Origin: Bin87 sp965232895
GTDB taxonomy: Bacteria > Chloroflexota > Dehalococcoidia > Lucifugimonadales > UBA3495
DNA: 64,000 nucleotides
Direction of reading: 5' to 3'
Assembly: GCA_965232895.1 (NCBI GenBank)
Contig: OZ247430.1
Span: 1,984,001 to 2,048,000, forward strand
The notes below the pieces were generated by a model that was not told where the DNA came from, did no database searches, and was given only the letters and a program-made list of their open reading frames with translations. This document shows positions 1 through 8,452 of this stretch, piece after piece; within the stretch, counting starts at the first letter, position 1; the number at the start of each line of letters is the position of its first letter. The position numbers were made by a program, and so were the translations under genes.

Positions 1-1104
1 GTGGCTGATGGAGCCGTCGTTGGTCCACACGGCCAGGATGCCGGGGCGCATGAAGCTCAGCACCTCGCGCAGTTGACTGATGACGGTGTCGGGGCTGCCG
101 ATGATCCACCGCTTGGAGTCGAGGATGGAGTCGTACTGCGCGCCGTCCAGCCCGCCCACGCGGAACGGGTCGCTGCGGATCTGCTCGCGCAGGCGCAGGA
201 AGCGCGGATCGTCACTGCGGCTGCCGTAGCCCACCGGCGAGGCGTAGTCGCGGGGCAGCGGGATGCGGCCGACGCCGATGTTGCCCACCATGTAGCCCTT
301 GCCCACGTCGTAGGCCTTCTCGTCAGTGTCCTGCACGTGGATGCGCACGAGGTACCCGAAGTTTTCCGGTCCCGGCTCGTACCCGTGCTCGCGGGCGGTC
401 TCGGCATAGATGGACTTCATGTCCTGCGTGCCCTGCGGATCGGTTTCCAGGAAGATGTAGGGGTAGTTGCGCTCGGCGCACCACACCAGGGTCTCGGGGC
501 TGCCCGTGCCGGGGATCCAGACGGGCGGGTGCGGCTTCTGGATCGGCGTCTGGAAGGGGTTGACCACGCGGAAGTGGTAGTGATCACCTTCCCAGCGGAA
601 GGGTCCGGGCGTGGTCCAGGTCTTGATTACAAGGTCGTGGGCTTCCTCGAATCGGGCGCGGTTGTGCAATGGGTTGGTGTTGGTGGCCAGGCTCTCGACG
701 CCGGTGCCGCGCACGAAGCCGGACACCAGACGGCCGCCGGAGATCATGTCGATCTCGGCCAATTCTTCGGCCAGCCGGATGGGGTTGTCGAAGATGGGCA
801 GGGGGTTGCCCAGCAGCACGATCTTGCTGTTCTTGGTGTTGCGAGCCAGGATGGCCGCTTCCAGGTTCATGGTCGCGCCCAGGCAGGTGGGCGTGTTGTG
901 GTGCTCGTTGAGCATCAGCCCATCGAAGCCCACTTCCTCCGAGTACTCGTACTCATCCAGGTACATGTTGTAGAGGTAGTGGCCTTCCTGCGGGTTGAAG
1001 TTGGAGTTCGAGAACGTCAGCCGCACCGCCTCGTTGGGCGAGTTGCGCACGTCCTCCTCCGTGTAGTTCACGTAGGCCCGTTCGGTAAAACGCATCAGGA
1101 ACAT
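1..1104 (-). CDS. LLM-class (luciferase-like) flavin-dependent oxidoreductase, 3' end outside window
   Basis: Reading leftwards from ATG at 1104 gives 368 uninterrupted codons that run off the window edge, so the C-terminus is missing. The N-terminal part has the luciferase-like TIM-barrel pattern (GFDGLMLNEHHNTP near residue 60, NPIRLAEELAEIDMISGGR near 107-125). Family members use reduced flavin (FMN or F420) to oxidise a wide range of organic substrates; the substrate here cannot be told. The start is fixed by a strong Shine-Dalgarno, CAGGAGG, six to seven bases upstream. A second family member lies at 2144-3313 on the same strand. Expansion of such enzymes is known in SAR202 Chloroflexota, which fits the rest of the window. 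Confidence 0.9.
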   Translation of the reverse strand, partial: MFLMRFTERAYVNYTEEDVRNSPNEAVRLTFSNSNFNPQEGHYLYNMYLDEYEYSEEVGFDGLMLNEHHNTPTCLGATMNLEAAILARNTKNSKIVLLGNPLPIFDNPIRLAEELAEIDMISGGRLVSGFVRGTGVESLATNTNPLHNRARFEEAHDLVIKTWTTPGPFRWEGDHYHFRVVNPFQTPIQKPHPPVWIPGTGSPETLVWCAERNYPYIFLETDPQGTQDMKSIYAETAREHGYEPGPENFGYLVRIHVQDTDEKAYDVGKGYMVGNIGVGRIPLPRDYASPVGYGSRSDDPRFLRLREQIRSDPFRVGGLDGAQYDSILDSKRWIIGSPDTVISQLREVLSFMRPGILAVWTNDGSISH

Positions 1105-1222
1105 GGAATGGCCTCCTGCGGTGGGTCAGCCTGGGCGGGGGTTGCGCTGGATGGGGGCATCATACAACAATACGGCGCTTTAGAAGGCCCATCTGGCTAG
1201 CGCATCCGCGACAGCAACGACG

Positions 1223-2140
1223 CTATTCGTGGTGGCCGAAATAGTTCTCGTCTAATTTCTTTATCGCGTACGTATCGGCGATCACTACGCCTACTCCGTA
1301 CTCGATCATCAGATTAGCCAGTTCTTGGCCATTGATGAGTCGAATGGTTTGTGTCGACAGGTTATCTGCGAACTGCTGTGCGTCTGCAGTGAACCTCGAT
1401 GTAGTGATGAACACGCCTTTACTCGCACCAGCACCCACTAATGTGCCCGAAAACGCTTGTACTTGGGGTTGTCCGACAGCGTTGTCGTCCCAGCGTTTGG
1501 CTTGTAATAGCACTTTGTCCAAACCGAGCTTGTCTTGGTCGATCACACCGTCTATTCCGCCGTCCTTGCTACGAGGACCACGTGGCCGAGCTTGTCCATA
1601 GCCCATTTTAACCAGCAAATCAGCGACTAAATCCTCGAAGTCGTCAGGATCTGAGCTTTTGATGACGGCCAACAGTTCACTGGCTAGATCTGCAGTGTGC
1701 GTGGAGTATGCTTGGATCATGAGCACAGTCGGGGCTATGTCGTCGGCTACTTCTTGATCATTTTCCTCGGGGCCACTAACGACCTCGGTCTCCTCCTCTG
1801 AGTTTTGGAATTCCCTCGCCAGTTTTTGTAGGTCAGCACGGGATAGCGGCCCTTGGTGCTCTCCCAACAGATCAGTCCCTTTTTGCGTGATCTCAAATAT
1901 CCCGCGCTCTGGTCTGGACAGAAGCCCGGCATCCTCCAATTTCCGTGCTGCAGAGTACACGCGATGATCCACTACGTTGATCGCACTCTTGCCACCGAAA
2001 ACTTCACTGCGATCCTCCTCGCTGATCTCGAGGCGGTCCGCTGACCTCTTGATCAAGTCATTGCGGGGGATGCCGCCAGTTACTTTTGAAACGATTTCCA
2101 ACACCGGTCGGTAAAATGCGACCTGCTTCGGCACTGCCAT
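1223..2140 (-). CDS. Mrr-like type IV restriction endonuclease
   Basis: A 305-residue protein with an N-terminal winged-helix (Mrr_N-like, about residues 5-95) and a C-terminal Mrr catalytic domain (about 165-285). The PD-(D/E)xK nuclease signature is visible as DGGIDG (193-198) followed by QAKRW (213-217), then the typical GVFITTSRFT strand (242-251). Mrr-type enzymes cut DNA carrying modified bases and so act against modified phage DNA. The start codon lies only three bases after the stop of the upstream flavin oxidoreductase (2144-3313), so the two are probably cotranscribed although functionally unrelated. The acidic linker between the domains (about 105-140) is typical of the family. No methyltransferase is nearby, consistent with type IV. 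Confidence 0.85.
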   Translation of the reverse strand: MAVPKQVAFYRPVLEIVSKVTGGIPRNDLIKRSADRLEISEEDRSEVFGGKSAINVVDHRVYSAARKLEDAGLLSRPERGIFEITQKGTDLLGEHQGPLSRADLQKLAREFQNSEEETEVVSGPEENDQEVADDIAPTVLMIQAYSTHTADLASELLAVIKSSDPDDFEDLVADLLVKMGYGQARPRGPRSKDGGIDGVIDQDKLGLDKVLLQAKRWDDNAVGQPQVQAFSGTLVGAGASKGVFITTSRFTADAQQFADNLSTQTIRLINGQELANLMIEYGVGVVIADTYAIKKLDENYFGHHE

Positions 2141-2143
2141 GCT

Positions 2144-3313
2144 TTACACCCTGTCTTCCTTCTTGAAGTGCGGTATCACCTCCGACGCAAACCTGCCCAT
2201 CTGCTCCTTGAACTGGTTGGTGGTTGCGCCCATGGGGAAGGCGATCATGACCTGCTCGAGGCCGGGGTACTTGTCCTGCAGTTCCTCGAGGTAGGCGATG
2301 GTGTCCTCCGGGCTGCCGGCGAACCAGGCGCGATTGTCGATGACGTCCTGGAAGTCGGTGCCGGCGGCGATGTGGCGGGCCACACCGCCCGGGCCGGTGG
2401 CCGAGATATGCTGATCGCTGTAGCGCAGCATCCCCAGAGGCGCGGCGAACTTGACGTGCTCCTCGAAGAGCGGCTGAAGCTGGCGGCGCGCGCCGGCGGT
2501 GGTGTCGTCCACCATGGCCCACAGCCCGACGCACAGCCCCTCGCCCAGGGCCAGGTCGCGGCCGGCCCGCTGGTTGGCGGCCTGGTAGCGCTGCACCCAC
2601 TCCTCGACGTACTGCTCGCCCGTGCCCAGTATCACGCCCTTGATCCCCCACTTCGCCATGAAGTCCAGCGCGCGGTCTGAGGCGCTGACGATGGGCTGCC
2701 ATACGTCGACGGGTCGCGTCTTGGGGCGAGGGACCAGGGTCACCTCTTTCAGGTCGTAGCCGCGATAGGGGATGTCCGGCGGGATGGTGTAGTGCTTGCC
2801 CTGGTGGGAGAAGGACTCGCTGTTGAAGGCCTTCATCATGATCTCGAACTGCTCTTCAAACAGCTCGCGGTTGGCGTCGCCGTCGATCATCGGCGCGCCG
2901 AAGGACTCCACCTCCCTGGTGTGGTAGCCGCGACCGATGCCGAACACCACGCGGCCGCCGGTGAGGATGTCCACCATGGCGAAGTCCTCGGCCAGCCGGA
3001 TGGGGTGCCACATGGGCAGGATGTTGAACCCGCAGCCGAACTTGATCCGGTTGGTGTGCTGGGCCAGGTACTGGCTCATGATGAGCAGGTTGGGGATGCA
3101 CTCGTAGCCCTCGCGCTGGAAGTGGTGCTCCGCCATCCAGAGGATGTCGAACCCGAGATCGTCGAGAAACACGGCGGCCTGGCGCGCGATGTCCATGGCC
3201 ATGGACAGTCGGTCGTTGTCGTACCACCGGTCATTGGCGGGAACGCCGTCGAAACCGATGCCGTCGCCTTCCAGCACGTGGCCGGCGTAGAGCACTGAAA
3301 AGTCTTTGATCAT
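2144..3313 (-). CDS. LLM-class flavin-dependent oxidoreductase
   Basis: A 389-residue complete luciferase-like monooxygenase. The N-terminal barrel motif GFDILWMAEHHF (about 54-65) and PIRLAEDFAMVDILTGGR (about 103-120) match the bacterial luciferase superfamily and the neighbour at 1-1104. The enzyme is expected to be cytosolic, use a flavin cofactor and oxidise a small organic substrate; the exact substrate is unknown. The ATG at 3313 is preceded by GGAGG about eight bases upstream. It is followed after three bases by the Mrr-like gene. C-terminal residues GSPEDTIAYLEEL (about 338-350) are the usual end-of-barrel element of this family. Confidence 0.9.
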   Translation of the reverse strand: MIKDFSVLYAGHVLEGDGIGFDGVPANDRWYDNDRLSMAMDIARQAAVFLDDLGFDILWMAEHHFQREGYECIPNLLIMSQYLAQHTNRIKFGCGFNILPMWHPIRLAEDFAMVDILTGGRVVFGIGRGYHTREVESFGAPMIDGDANRELFEEQFEIMMKAFNSESFSHQGKHYTIPPDIPYRGYDLKEVTLVPRPKTRPVDVWQPIVSASDRALDFMAKWGIKGVILGTGEQYVEEWVQRYQAANQRAGRDLALGEGLCVGLWAMVDDTTAGARRQLQPLFEEHVKFAAPLGMLRYSDQHISATGPGGVARHIAAGTDFQDVIDNRAWFAGSPEDTIAYLEELQDKYPGLEQVMIAFPMGATTNQFKEQMGRFASEVIPHFKKEDRV

Positions 3314-3348
3314 GGGACCAATCCTCCAAACATCATCGTGTGACCGGG

Positions 3349-4137
3349 CTACTGTTCGCGGTGACCGAGTTGCGCTTCCAATTGCCGGATGCGCTCCTGC
3401 GCTTGTTCCAGTTCCACCGCCACTGCATCCCGCTGTGCAACTGCTTCATCACGCTCCGCCTCTACCAAAGATACGTCGCATAGGTAGCGGCCGGTCTTGC
3501 GGTCATAGAAGCGCAGCTTTGATTCGTCGTCAACGTCCCAATCCCAAGCCGGGTTCCAACAGAGACAGAGATCCAGCGCGGCGCTGTAGCCCCAAATCGT
3601 GCCATCCGCCTCCGTGTGGAGTTCGATGGGATGATAGATCCCGTCCACGAGTACGTCTCCGGCCAGGGCATATCCGTACAGCTCGCCGCCGGTGGGGTCA
3701 ACGCGCCAGTATTCGGTGATGCCGACGCTGGCGTAGAGGCCCGGCTTCTCTCCCGTATCCCGCTGGTTGGTGCTTTCGGAGGCGACTTCCAGGGCAAAGT
3801 CGGGTGGCTTGCCGACTTCCCAGACCACGTAGCCGTTGCGCTCACGGATAGCGTCGGCGTCCACGCCGAAGGCGACGTACAGGTCGGGCCGGAACCGATA
3901 GTTCATGTCGTACTGGTTGTAGTAAATGAACCCGTCGGTACTCACCAGGACGTCGGGACTGCCGGTGAAGTGCCGCGCCACAAAGTAGCCGCTCTTGTCG
4001 ATGGTGGGACTCTGCAGCATATCGCGGCCGTCCTCCAACTCAGGGTCAGGGTCCGGACACTTGTAATCATCCGGCAGGACGATGGGGGTGAGCTTGTGGT
4101 AGGAAACGCCCGTGGGCGCGGTTTGCGTGGTGGTCAT
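3349..4137 (-). CDS. Uma2 family (DUF820) putative PD-(D/E)xK nuclease
   Basis: A 262-residue protein with the Uma2/DUF820 core: FRPDLYVAFGVD (about 82-93), PPDFALEVASEST (about 110-122), and GITEYWRVDP (about 138-147). Such proteins have a restriction-endonuclease-like fold; their role is unsettled and they occur in many copies in cyanobacteria and Chloroflexota. The C-terminal 45 residues (from about 218) form a predicted coiled coil rich in E, Q, A and R, which is often seen in this family. The start is the ATG at 4137. A paralogue with the same layout lies at 48624-49325. Divergent from the membrane protein gene at 4306. Confidence 0.8.
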   Translation of the reverse strand: MTTTQTAPTGVSYHKLTPIVLPDDYKCPDPDPELEDGRDMLQSPTIDKSGYFVARHFTGSPDVLVSTDGFIYYNQYDMNYRFRPDLYVAFGVDADAIRERNGYVVWEVGKPPDFALEVASESTNQRDTGEKPGLYASVGITEYWRVDPTGGELYGYALAGDVLVDGIYHPIELHTEADGTIWGYSAALDLCLCWNPAWDWDVDDESKLRFYDRKTGRYLCDVSLVEAERDEAVAQRDAVAVELEQAQERIRQLEAQLGHREQ

Positions 4138-4201
4138 GCCGGGAGAACCTCCATGTTATTGCGCTGGCGGTTTGGAGCCGGCAGCGAATGGCGGTAGCGA
4201 C

Positions 4202-4233
4202 CGTATGCTACCACCGCCGCCGGCCAGTGTCAT
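4202..4233. repeat. Short intergenic repeat shared with the serA upstream region
   Basis: The segment TATGCTACCACCGCCGCCGG followed after three differing bases by GTGTCATT is found here and again at about 8344-8374, upstream of serA. Here it lies between the divergent Uma2 and membrane protein genes. Both copies would read Met-Leu-Pro-Pro-Pro-Pro if translated, but no supported gene uses that frame in this copy. Its role is unknown. Confidence 0.6.
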
Positions 4234-4305
4234 TTGCGGATGTCGTATTCCCGCCGCTGCGACGTTTAAAGAGCTCCGCCGAGCCTATGGTACACTGCCC
4301 TAACC

Positions 4306-4785
4306 GTGGAAAATTGGTGGGAAAGGCGGTGGCTGCGACGCCATGCGATGGTTGCGCCCTTCGGGGTTTTCACGGCGACGCTGCTGCTCACGTTTTATCT
4401 GGAACATTGGCAATGGCAAGGCCGCGATAGCTGGAAACTGGCAACCGAGCAGGTTGACATGGGCGCCGTGATCTACGCCATGGCGGCCGTGCTGGTGGAA
4501 CGAGGAGTCAGGATCATGTTCTGGGCGCTTGACGAGAGACGAAAGTGGCGGGCCAAAATGCGCGCCGAGGCTAGAGCTGAAGGACTTGCCGAAGGGCAGG
4601 CACAAGGGCGCGCCGAAGGGCAAGCACAAGGGCACGCCGAAGGACGGGCTCAAGGACAGTCTGAAGGCCAAGATCAAGGGCGCGCCGAAACGCGGCGGCA
4701 GTATGATGACTGGCTGGCCAAGGTGGCGGAAAAGAGAGGCATTCCTCTTGAAGAACTGTTGCCGCCGGACCGGGAGTCGGCATAA
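4306..4785 (+). CDS. Small membrane protein with Ala-Glu-Gly/Gln-Gly repeat tail
   Basis: A 159-residue protein of unknown function. Residues about 14-29 (VAPFGVFTATLLLTFY) and 50-70 are hydrophobic and likely span the membrane. From about residue 84 to 125 the sequence is a low-complexity run of short units such as AEGQAQGR and AEGRAQGQ, predicted to be a charged helix. The start is GTG at 4306. No clear Shine-Dalgarno is seen, and a -10-like TACACT lies at 4291-4296 only nine bases before the start, so the message could be leaderless (inference). Proteins of this shape recur as hypotheticals in Chloroflexota. The repeat could be a coiled-coil or a replication-slippage product. Confidence 0.65.
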   Translation: MENWWERRWLRRHAMVAPFGVFTATLLLTFYLEHWQWQGRDSWKLATEQVDMGAVIYAMAAVLVERGVRIMFWALDERRKWRAKMRAEARAEGLAEGQAQGRAEGQAQGHAEGRAQGQSEGQDQGRAETRRQYDDWLAKVAEKRGIPLEELLPPDRESA

Positions 4786-4847
4786 CGGTCCGCAGTAGCA
4801 GGACTACCGCAACGGTCCAGCATCGCGATGCAACAAGAAACAGATCT

Positions 4848-6041
4848 ATGTGGCAAATGATCGCTGAGCCCGGGCTGCGTTGCTCCGAGTGCCGGCACAC
4901 CATCCAGCCGGGCCGGCTCTGTCTATCTGAACTCCCGGAAGAAACTCCACCCGGCGTCAGCCGGGGCGACTTTCGCAACTACTGCATCGGCTGCCCCCAA
5001 TGCTGGGCGCAGGGCAAGTACGCCTGCTACGTCCGGCACCTAAACTCGGGCAAGAGCGTCGGGAAGACGCCGCGCAGCCTGCCCTGCGCCCGTTGCGGCC
5101 GTCGCATCGGGGCCGGCGACAAGGCAGGCGTCGACATATATTACGAATGGCCGGAAGGCACGGAAGGCGGTCTTACTGGAGGGCGTTTATCTTCGGTAGT
5201 CGGCGTTGCCACCGCTGCCGCCGGTGTTGATACACTGATTCGCGGCGTGCCTGACGGTTCTTTTGCCAACCTCAGCGATTCTCTGCAAAGCAAATTCGTC
5301 TCAGCCGGTTTGGGCGGAGAGCGTGGTACGCGCTCAGTTGCAGAAGCGCAAAATTTCTACCATGACAGTGTTCCTTACTCGGTGCGTAACCTGGGCGAAG
5401 ATGCTGTGGGCCGGTTCTTGGACGGAAAAGACGCCAGTCATATCCAATCTGCTCACAACGCCCCACACCTGGTTGCCAGCAACGACAACGTCATATGGGA
5501 AAACGCCAGCTTAAATCGTGCTCGCGGCGCCGAGAATATGACAGGTGTGGAGCAGCTCCAGGCCTACGCAGGCAACGCTTTTGACACCGCACAATTGGTG
5601 TTTCGTGGTTGCATTGAGTCTGCCGCTATGACCGGACTTTACGCTGGTCTGCTGGAAGCTCCGGTTGCCACTATCGAAAACTACATCCATTATCAGAAAG
5701 GACGAAAAACCGGGGAACAGGCAATCATTGACGCTGCGAAGTCTATTGCAATGCGGGCCGGCACGGCAGCAGTAGTGGGCTTTGCCCTAACCGGAGCGGT
5801 GGCGCTGCTTGGCGCCGGGCCGTTATTGGTTACCGTAGCGCCCATCCTGATCCCGGTAGGCTTTGCTCTGTACGGGATCAGTGCTCTCAAACGAATAATG
5901 AACGCACTGGCTGACGGCCTGCCTTTGCATCAAGTAGGCACTTACTTTTGCAGCCCGCGTTGCCACATCAAGTTCGCCTACGAAACCGGCCACTCGGCGC
6001 TGCTGCGGTGGGAGGAGAACCGTGTTGCAACCCCGGCATGA
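4848..6041 (+). CDS. Cys-rich protein with HNH-like core and C-terminal membrane segment
   Basis: A 397-residue protein that I cannot assign to a named family. The N-terminus has a run of Cys pairs (CSEC at about 14-17, CIGCPQC at about 47-53, CARC at about 80-83) that look like zinc-ribbon ligands. The middle contains DASHIQSAHNAPHL (about 196-209) and NVIWENASLNRARG (about 214-227), a Ser-His-Ile plus Asn-rich arrangement that resembles HNH/endonuclease VII cores. Residues about 302-345 form long hydrophobic, glycine-rich stretches, probably membrane inserted. The end carries FCSPRCHIKF, another possible metal site. The gene directly downstream (6074) also has a glycine-rich hydrophobic hairpin. 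Function is unknown; a membrane-acting or nucleic-acid-acting effector is possible but only inferred. Confidence 0.6.
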   Translation: MWQMIAEPGLRCSECRHTIQPGRLCLSELPEETPPGVSRGDFRNYCIGCPQCWAQGKYACYVRHLNSGKSVGKTPRSLPCARCGRRIGAGDKAGVDIYYEWPEGTEGGLTGGRLSSVVGVATAAAGVDTLIRGVPDGSFANLSDSLQSKFVSAGLGGERGTRSVAEAQNFYHDSVPYSVRNLGEDAVGRFLDGKDASHIQSAHNAPHLVASNDNVIWENASLNRARGAENMTGVEQLQAYAGNAFDTAQLVFRGCIESAAMTGLYAGLLEAPVATIENYIHYQKGRKTGEQAIIDAAKSIAMRAGTAAVVGFALTGAVALLGAGPLLVTVAPILIPVGFALYGISALKRIMNALADGLPLHQVGTYFCSPRCHIKFAYETGHSALLRWEENRVATPA

Positions 6042-6073
6042 TTCCAGCCAAACTGATTAGGGAGCACATAACA

Positions 6074-6886
6074 ATGGCGGAATATCCGTTCACCTTGCAA
6101 GGTGCGCAACGAACCTACAACGGCAATGGACGCCGGGATGGCGAAACCTACCAAAGCCTAGAGTTCGAGCTTAAACCCGGCTTGGTATATACCGAGATCG
6201 AGCATCACGGACGCGGGGATTTTAAGCTGGAATTCGTTCCCACAAAGGGATTTAGCAGAGGAGAAGCTACCGCCGCTTCGCTTGGCGGCAGCATTGCGGC
6301 CGGCGTAGCAACAGGGGCAGCCATCGGCAGCATTGTGCCTGTCGCAGGAACCATCCTCGGAGGAATAGTAGGCGGGGCTGCAGGATGGTTGGCTGGCGAG
6401 AAAATTGAAGACGCGATAGCCCCTATCATCTGGACACCTGCTGACGCCAAAGGAGAGTGCAGCCTCTTCGATATTGTGCGGGTTCGAGAAGGTGACGACG
6501 ACGCCCTGCCGCCGGGGAAATACCGCTTGGAAGTGCAGTCACAGAGCAAGTGGAGTTGCCGTTTCATTCAACCTGCGCTGGGCCAGTCGTCCGAGCCGCT
6601 GACGGATGACGAAGACTGCGACGAAGGTAACATCCCTGCTGGGCACTACATAGTAGGCCCCTATAAGTCCGGTGCTCGGCCCTTGCTTGCCAGCATTAGG
6701 CACACCGGTGGTGGTGAGTTCTTTTTCACTGCCTATGCGCTTGACGGAACGCATCAGTACCCGTTCGCAAATGAGGGACAATTCATCATGGAAGAACACC
6801 CGACAGAAATTCGGCCAGGCAAGGAGTATATGCTCCTGATCGTTGCTGAAGGCGAATGGTTCTTGACCTTCACCGAGGGGTACTGA
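6074..6886 (+). CDS. Hypothetical protein with glycine-zipper membrane hairpin
   Basis: A 270-residue protein of unknown function. The start is placed at ATG 6074, which has AGGGAG upstream and follows the previous gene (stop at 6041) closely. After about 60 residues of predicted beta structure comes a glycine-zipper-like membrane hairpin (about 68-112, small residues G and A at regular spacing, ending GGAAGWLAGEK). The C-terminal half has two similar beta-rich units beginning LPPGKYRLEV (about 146) and IPAGHYIVGP (about 188), suggesting an internal repeat. With the upstream Cys-rich gene it forms a likely two-gene unit. It ends just before the IS982-like element. Confidence 0.6.
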   Translation: MAEYPFTLQGAQRTYNGNGRRDGETYQSLEFELKPGLVYTEIEHHGRGDFKLEFVPTKGFSRGEATAASLGGSIAAGVATGAAIGSIVPVAGTILGGIVGGAAGWLAGEKIEDAIAPIIWTPADAKGECSLFDIVRVREGDDDALPPGKYRLEVQSQSKWSCRFIQPALGQSSEPLTDDEDCDEGNIPAGHYIVGPYKSGARPLLASIRHTGGGEFFFTAYALDGTHQYPFANEGQFIMEEHPTEIRPGKEYMLLIVAEGEWFLTFTEGY

Positions 6887-6891
6887 CCTAT

Positions 6892-7813
6892 TAACCTTTG
6901 GTGCTAGTTTGAGTTAGTTTTGAAAATGCCATGGGGTTCCCATATGCTGTGAGTTGACAATCCTCCACAGCAGGGAACCCCATGAACATCACCGATTTTA
7001 TCACCGAACTCTACTGTAAGGTTGACGACGCCCTCCCGGGGATAGCGCCGCATCCGCAAGCCCGGCTCTCCATAAGCGAACTGGTTACCATCGGCGTCCT
7101 CCACGCCATCAAGAACGTCAAGCAGCGTCCCTTCTACCATTGGCTCAAGGATAACTATGGACACCTCTTCCCCAAACTTCCCGAACGCACCCGCCTCTTC
7201 CGCCGCCTGGAAGCCCAGGCCTGTTGGACCGGCTACTTCCTGGCCCAGCCCACCATCCTGGGCGTGGCCGACAGCTACGGCATCGAACTGGGACATCCGG
7301 TGCGTTCCGGACGGAACCTCCACCAGGTGGGCCGGAAAGGCAAGTCCAATCACCGCTGGATTGTGGGCGGCAAACTCTGCATCGTCCTCAACCAACTGGG
7401 CCAGATCGCCGCTTGGGACTGCGCCACGGCCAATACTCACGACCAACGTTTCCTGCCTTTGCTGGCAGGCTACGACGGGCAGATGATTGTCCTGGCCGAC
7501 ACTGGGTTTCACCGGGCCAAGAGCCCGCCCCTGGCTTGAACAGGGGGCGATCCGGCCAACGTGAAAATCTGTCGCCGCGGCCAGTGGAACGTGCGCATGA
7601 TCGTGGAAACCACCTTCTCCATGATGACTGCGGTGTGGGGCAGCAAACAGATGCGGCATATCACCTGGCGCGGGTTTGAAGCGCACTTGAGCTACCTGAT
7701 GGCTGCCTTCAACCTACTGTCGCAGTGGGATGGGTTGGAACCGGACGAAAACGGACGCGTCCATCGCTCTATTGCTCAATTCGTCCTCTGATATTAACTA
7801 GCACCAATGGTTA
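6892..7813. mobile_element. IS982-like insertion sequence, about 0.92 kb
   Basis: Terminal inverted repeats of 18 bases, 17 matching: left 6892-6909 (TAACCTTTGGTGCTAGTT) and right 7796-7813. The element holds one transposase frame with an internal stop. I could not identify a convincing target-site duplication. It begins six bases after the stop codon of the upstream gene. A 12-bp inverted repeat (6930-6941 with 6973-6984) folds over the transposase start codon. Confidence 0.8.
6982..7791 (+). pseudogene. IS982 family transposase, interrupted by an in-frame TGA
   Basis: The frame opened by ATG 6982 encodes the IS982 transposase, with the DDE motifs VADSYGIEL (about 92-100), VLADTGFH (about 170-177) and, after the stop, MIVETTFSMM (about 205-214). 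A TGA at 7537-7539 interrupts the frame just after the second catalytic Asp. The same frame reopens and continues without shift to 7791, reaching the normal C-terminus, so only a point mutation separates this copy from a full-length enzyme of about 269 residues. Most likely inactive. UGA readthrough is possible but unsupported. Confidence 0.8.
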
Positions 7814-7850
7814 TTATCCACGACGCGTCCAAGTAATTCAGGGGCAGTGC

Positions 7851-8243
7851 TTACGGAAGTGCAATTAGCAACTGAATTGCAGCGTTGACTGCTGCCGCAA
7901 TTTCATCGGTATTGTCAATGCCTTTGCTCACAGCAATCCCAAACAAGACTTTATCCACCCCGTACTTGTCCACGAATATCTTCCAACCGCCCGAATTGCG
8001 AATTTTCTCAGCCAGCTCCCGAACAGTCGGCTTTACCTCAGGCATGGAGGGTTTTGGCAGGGCGTCTTCCATCAATACTACGAGATTGGGATCCAAAAAC
8101 GCCGCCACGTATGCTTCCACGTCCTCGTTAGGATAATCGGGAGTGAACCGCTCGTGAGACAGCGGTGCCCGCTCGGCCGCTATCGCTGTAAAGATGTCTC
8201 CAATGAGGTCCAAATTCAGCGGCGAACTCGTTTGGGTGGTCAT
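7851..8243 (-). CDS. Conserved hypothetical protein, 130 aa
   Basis: A 130-residue protein of unknown function that starts at ATG 8243 with AAGGGGCC upstream. It has no membrane segment. Visible features are an N-terminal acidic helix region, a central Pro-rich hinge (LPKPSMPEVKPTVRELAEK, about 63-81) and a C-terminal helical region ending in AVNAAIQLLIALP. It is divergent from serA, and their start regions share the 8244-8452 intergenic stretch. The base composition is lower in GC than serA. I do not recognise a domain. Confidence 0.55.
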   Translation of the reverse strand: MTTQTSSPLNLDLIGDIFTAIAAERAPLSHERFTPDYPNEDVEAYVAAFLDPNLVVLMEDALPKPSMPEVKPTVRELAEKIRNSGGWKIFVDKYGVDKVLFGIAVSKGIDNTDEIAAAVNAAIQLLIALP

Positions 8244-8310
8244 AGTTGATGGCCCCTTGAAAATATTGAGACGATCTTGACTCGTGATTGCAACATCGGC
8301 TGCATCGCGG

Positions 8311-8340
8311 CTGACAGTAAAAGAGCCTTTGTGCTACCAT
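8311..8340 (+). promoter_or_regulatory. Candidate serA promoter
   Basis: CTGACA at 8311-8316 (five of six matches to the -35 consensus) and TACCAT at 8335-8340 (four of six to -10) are separated by 18 bases. They lie about 110 bases before the serA start, between the divergent genes. Assignment is by pattern only. Confidence 0.4.
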
Positions 8341-8342
8341 CG

Positions 8343-8374
8343 TTATGCTACCACCGCCGCCGGAGGGTGTCATT
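8343..8374. repeat. Second copy of the intergenic repeat, in the serA leader
   Basis: Copy of the 4202-4233 repeat: TATGCTACCACCGCCGCCGG is identical in both and GTGTCATT follows after three differing bases. Here it lies in the presumed serA leader, 80-110 bases before the coding start. The Met codon inside it is in frame with serA and would add 36 residues, but the added segment lacks any similarity to D-3-phosphoglycerate dehydrogenases. Confidence 0.55.
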
Positions 8375-8452
8375 GCATCGCAAATTGACGGCCTGCCGAG
8401 CACAAAATTCGCGCCTTTCAGCGCAGACGGCGGTGCGGAGGCTCTTTTTCCC

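Noticed and set aside
1..1200. A plus-strand frame from the window edge
   Set aside because: The minus strand encodes a luciferase-like enzyme with a good ribosome site; the plus frame is its shadow.
7537..7539. UGA recoding (selenocysteine or tryptophan) in the IS982 transposase
   Set aside because: No SECIS-like structure is evident, other genes use TGA as stop (for example at 6884-6886), and transposase decay is common in this window.
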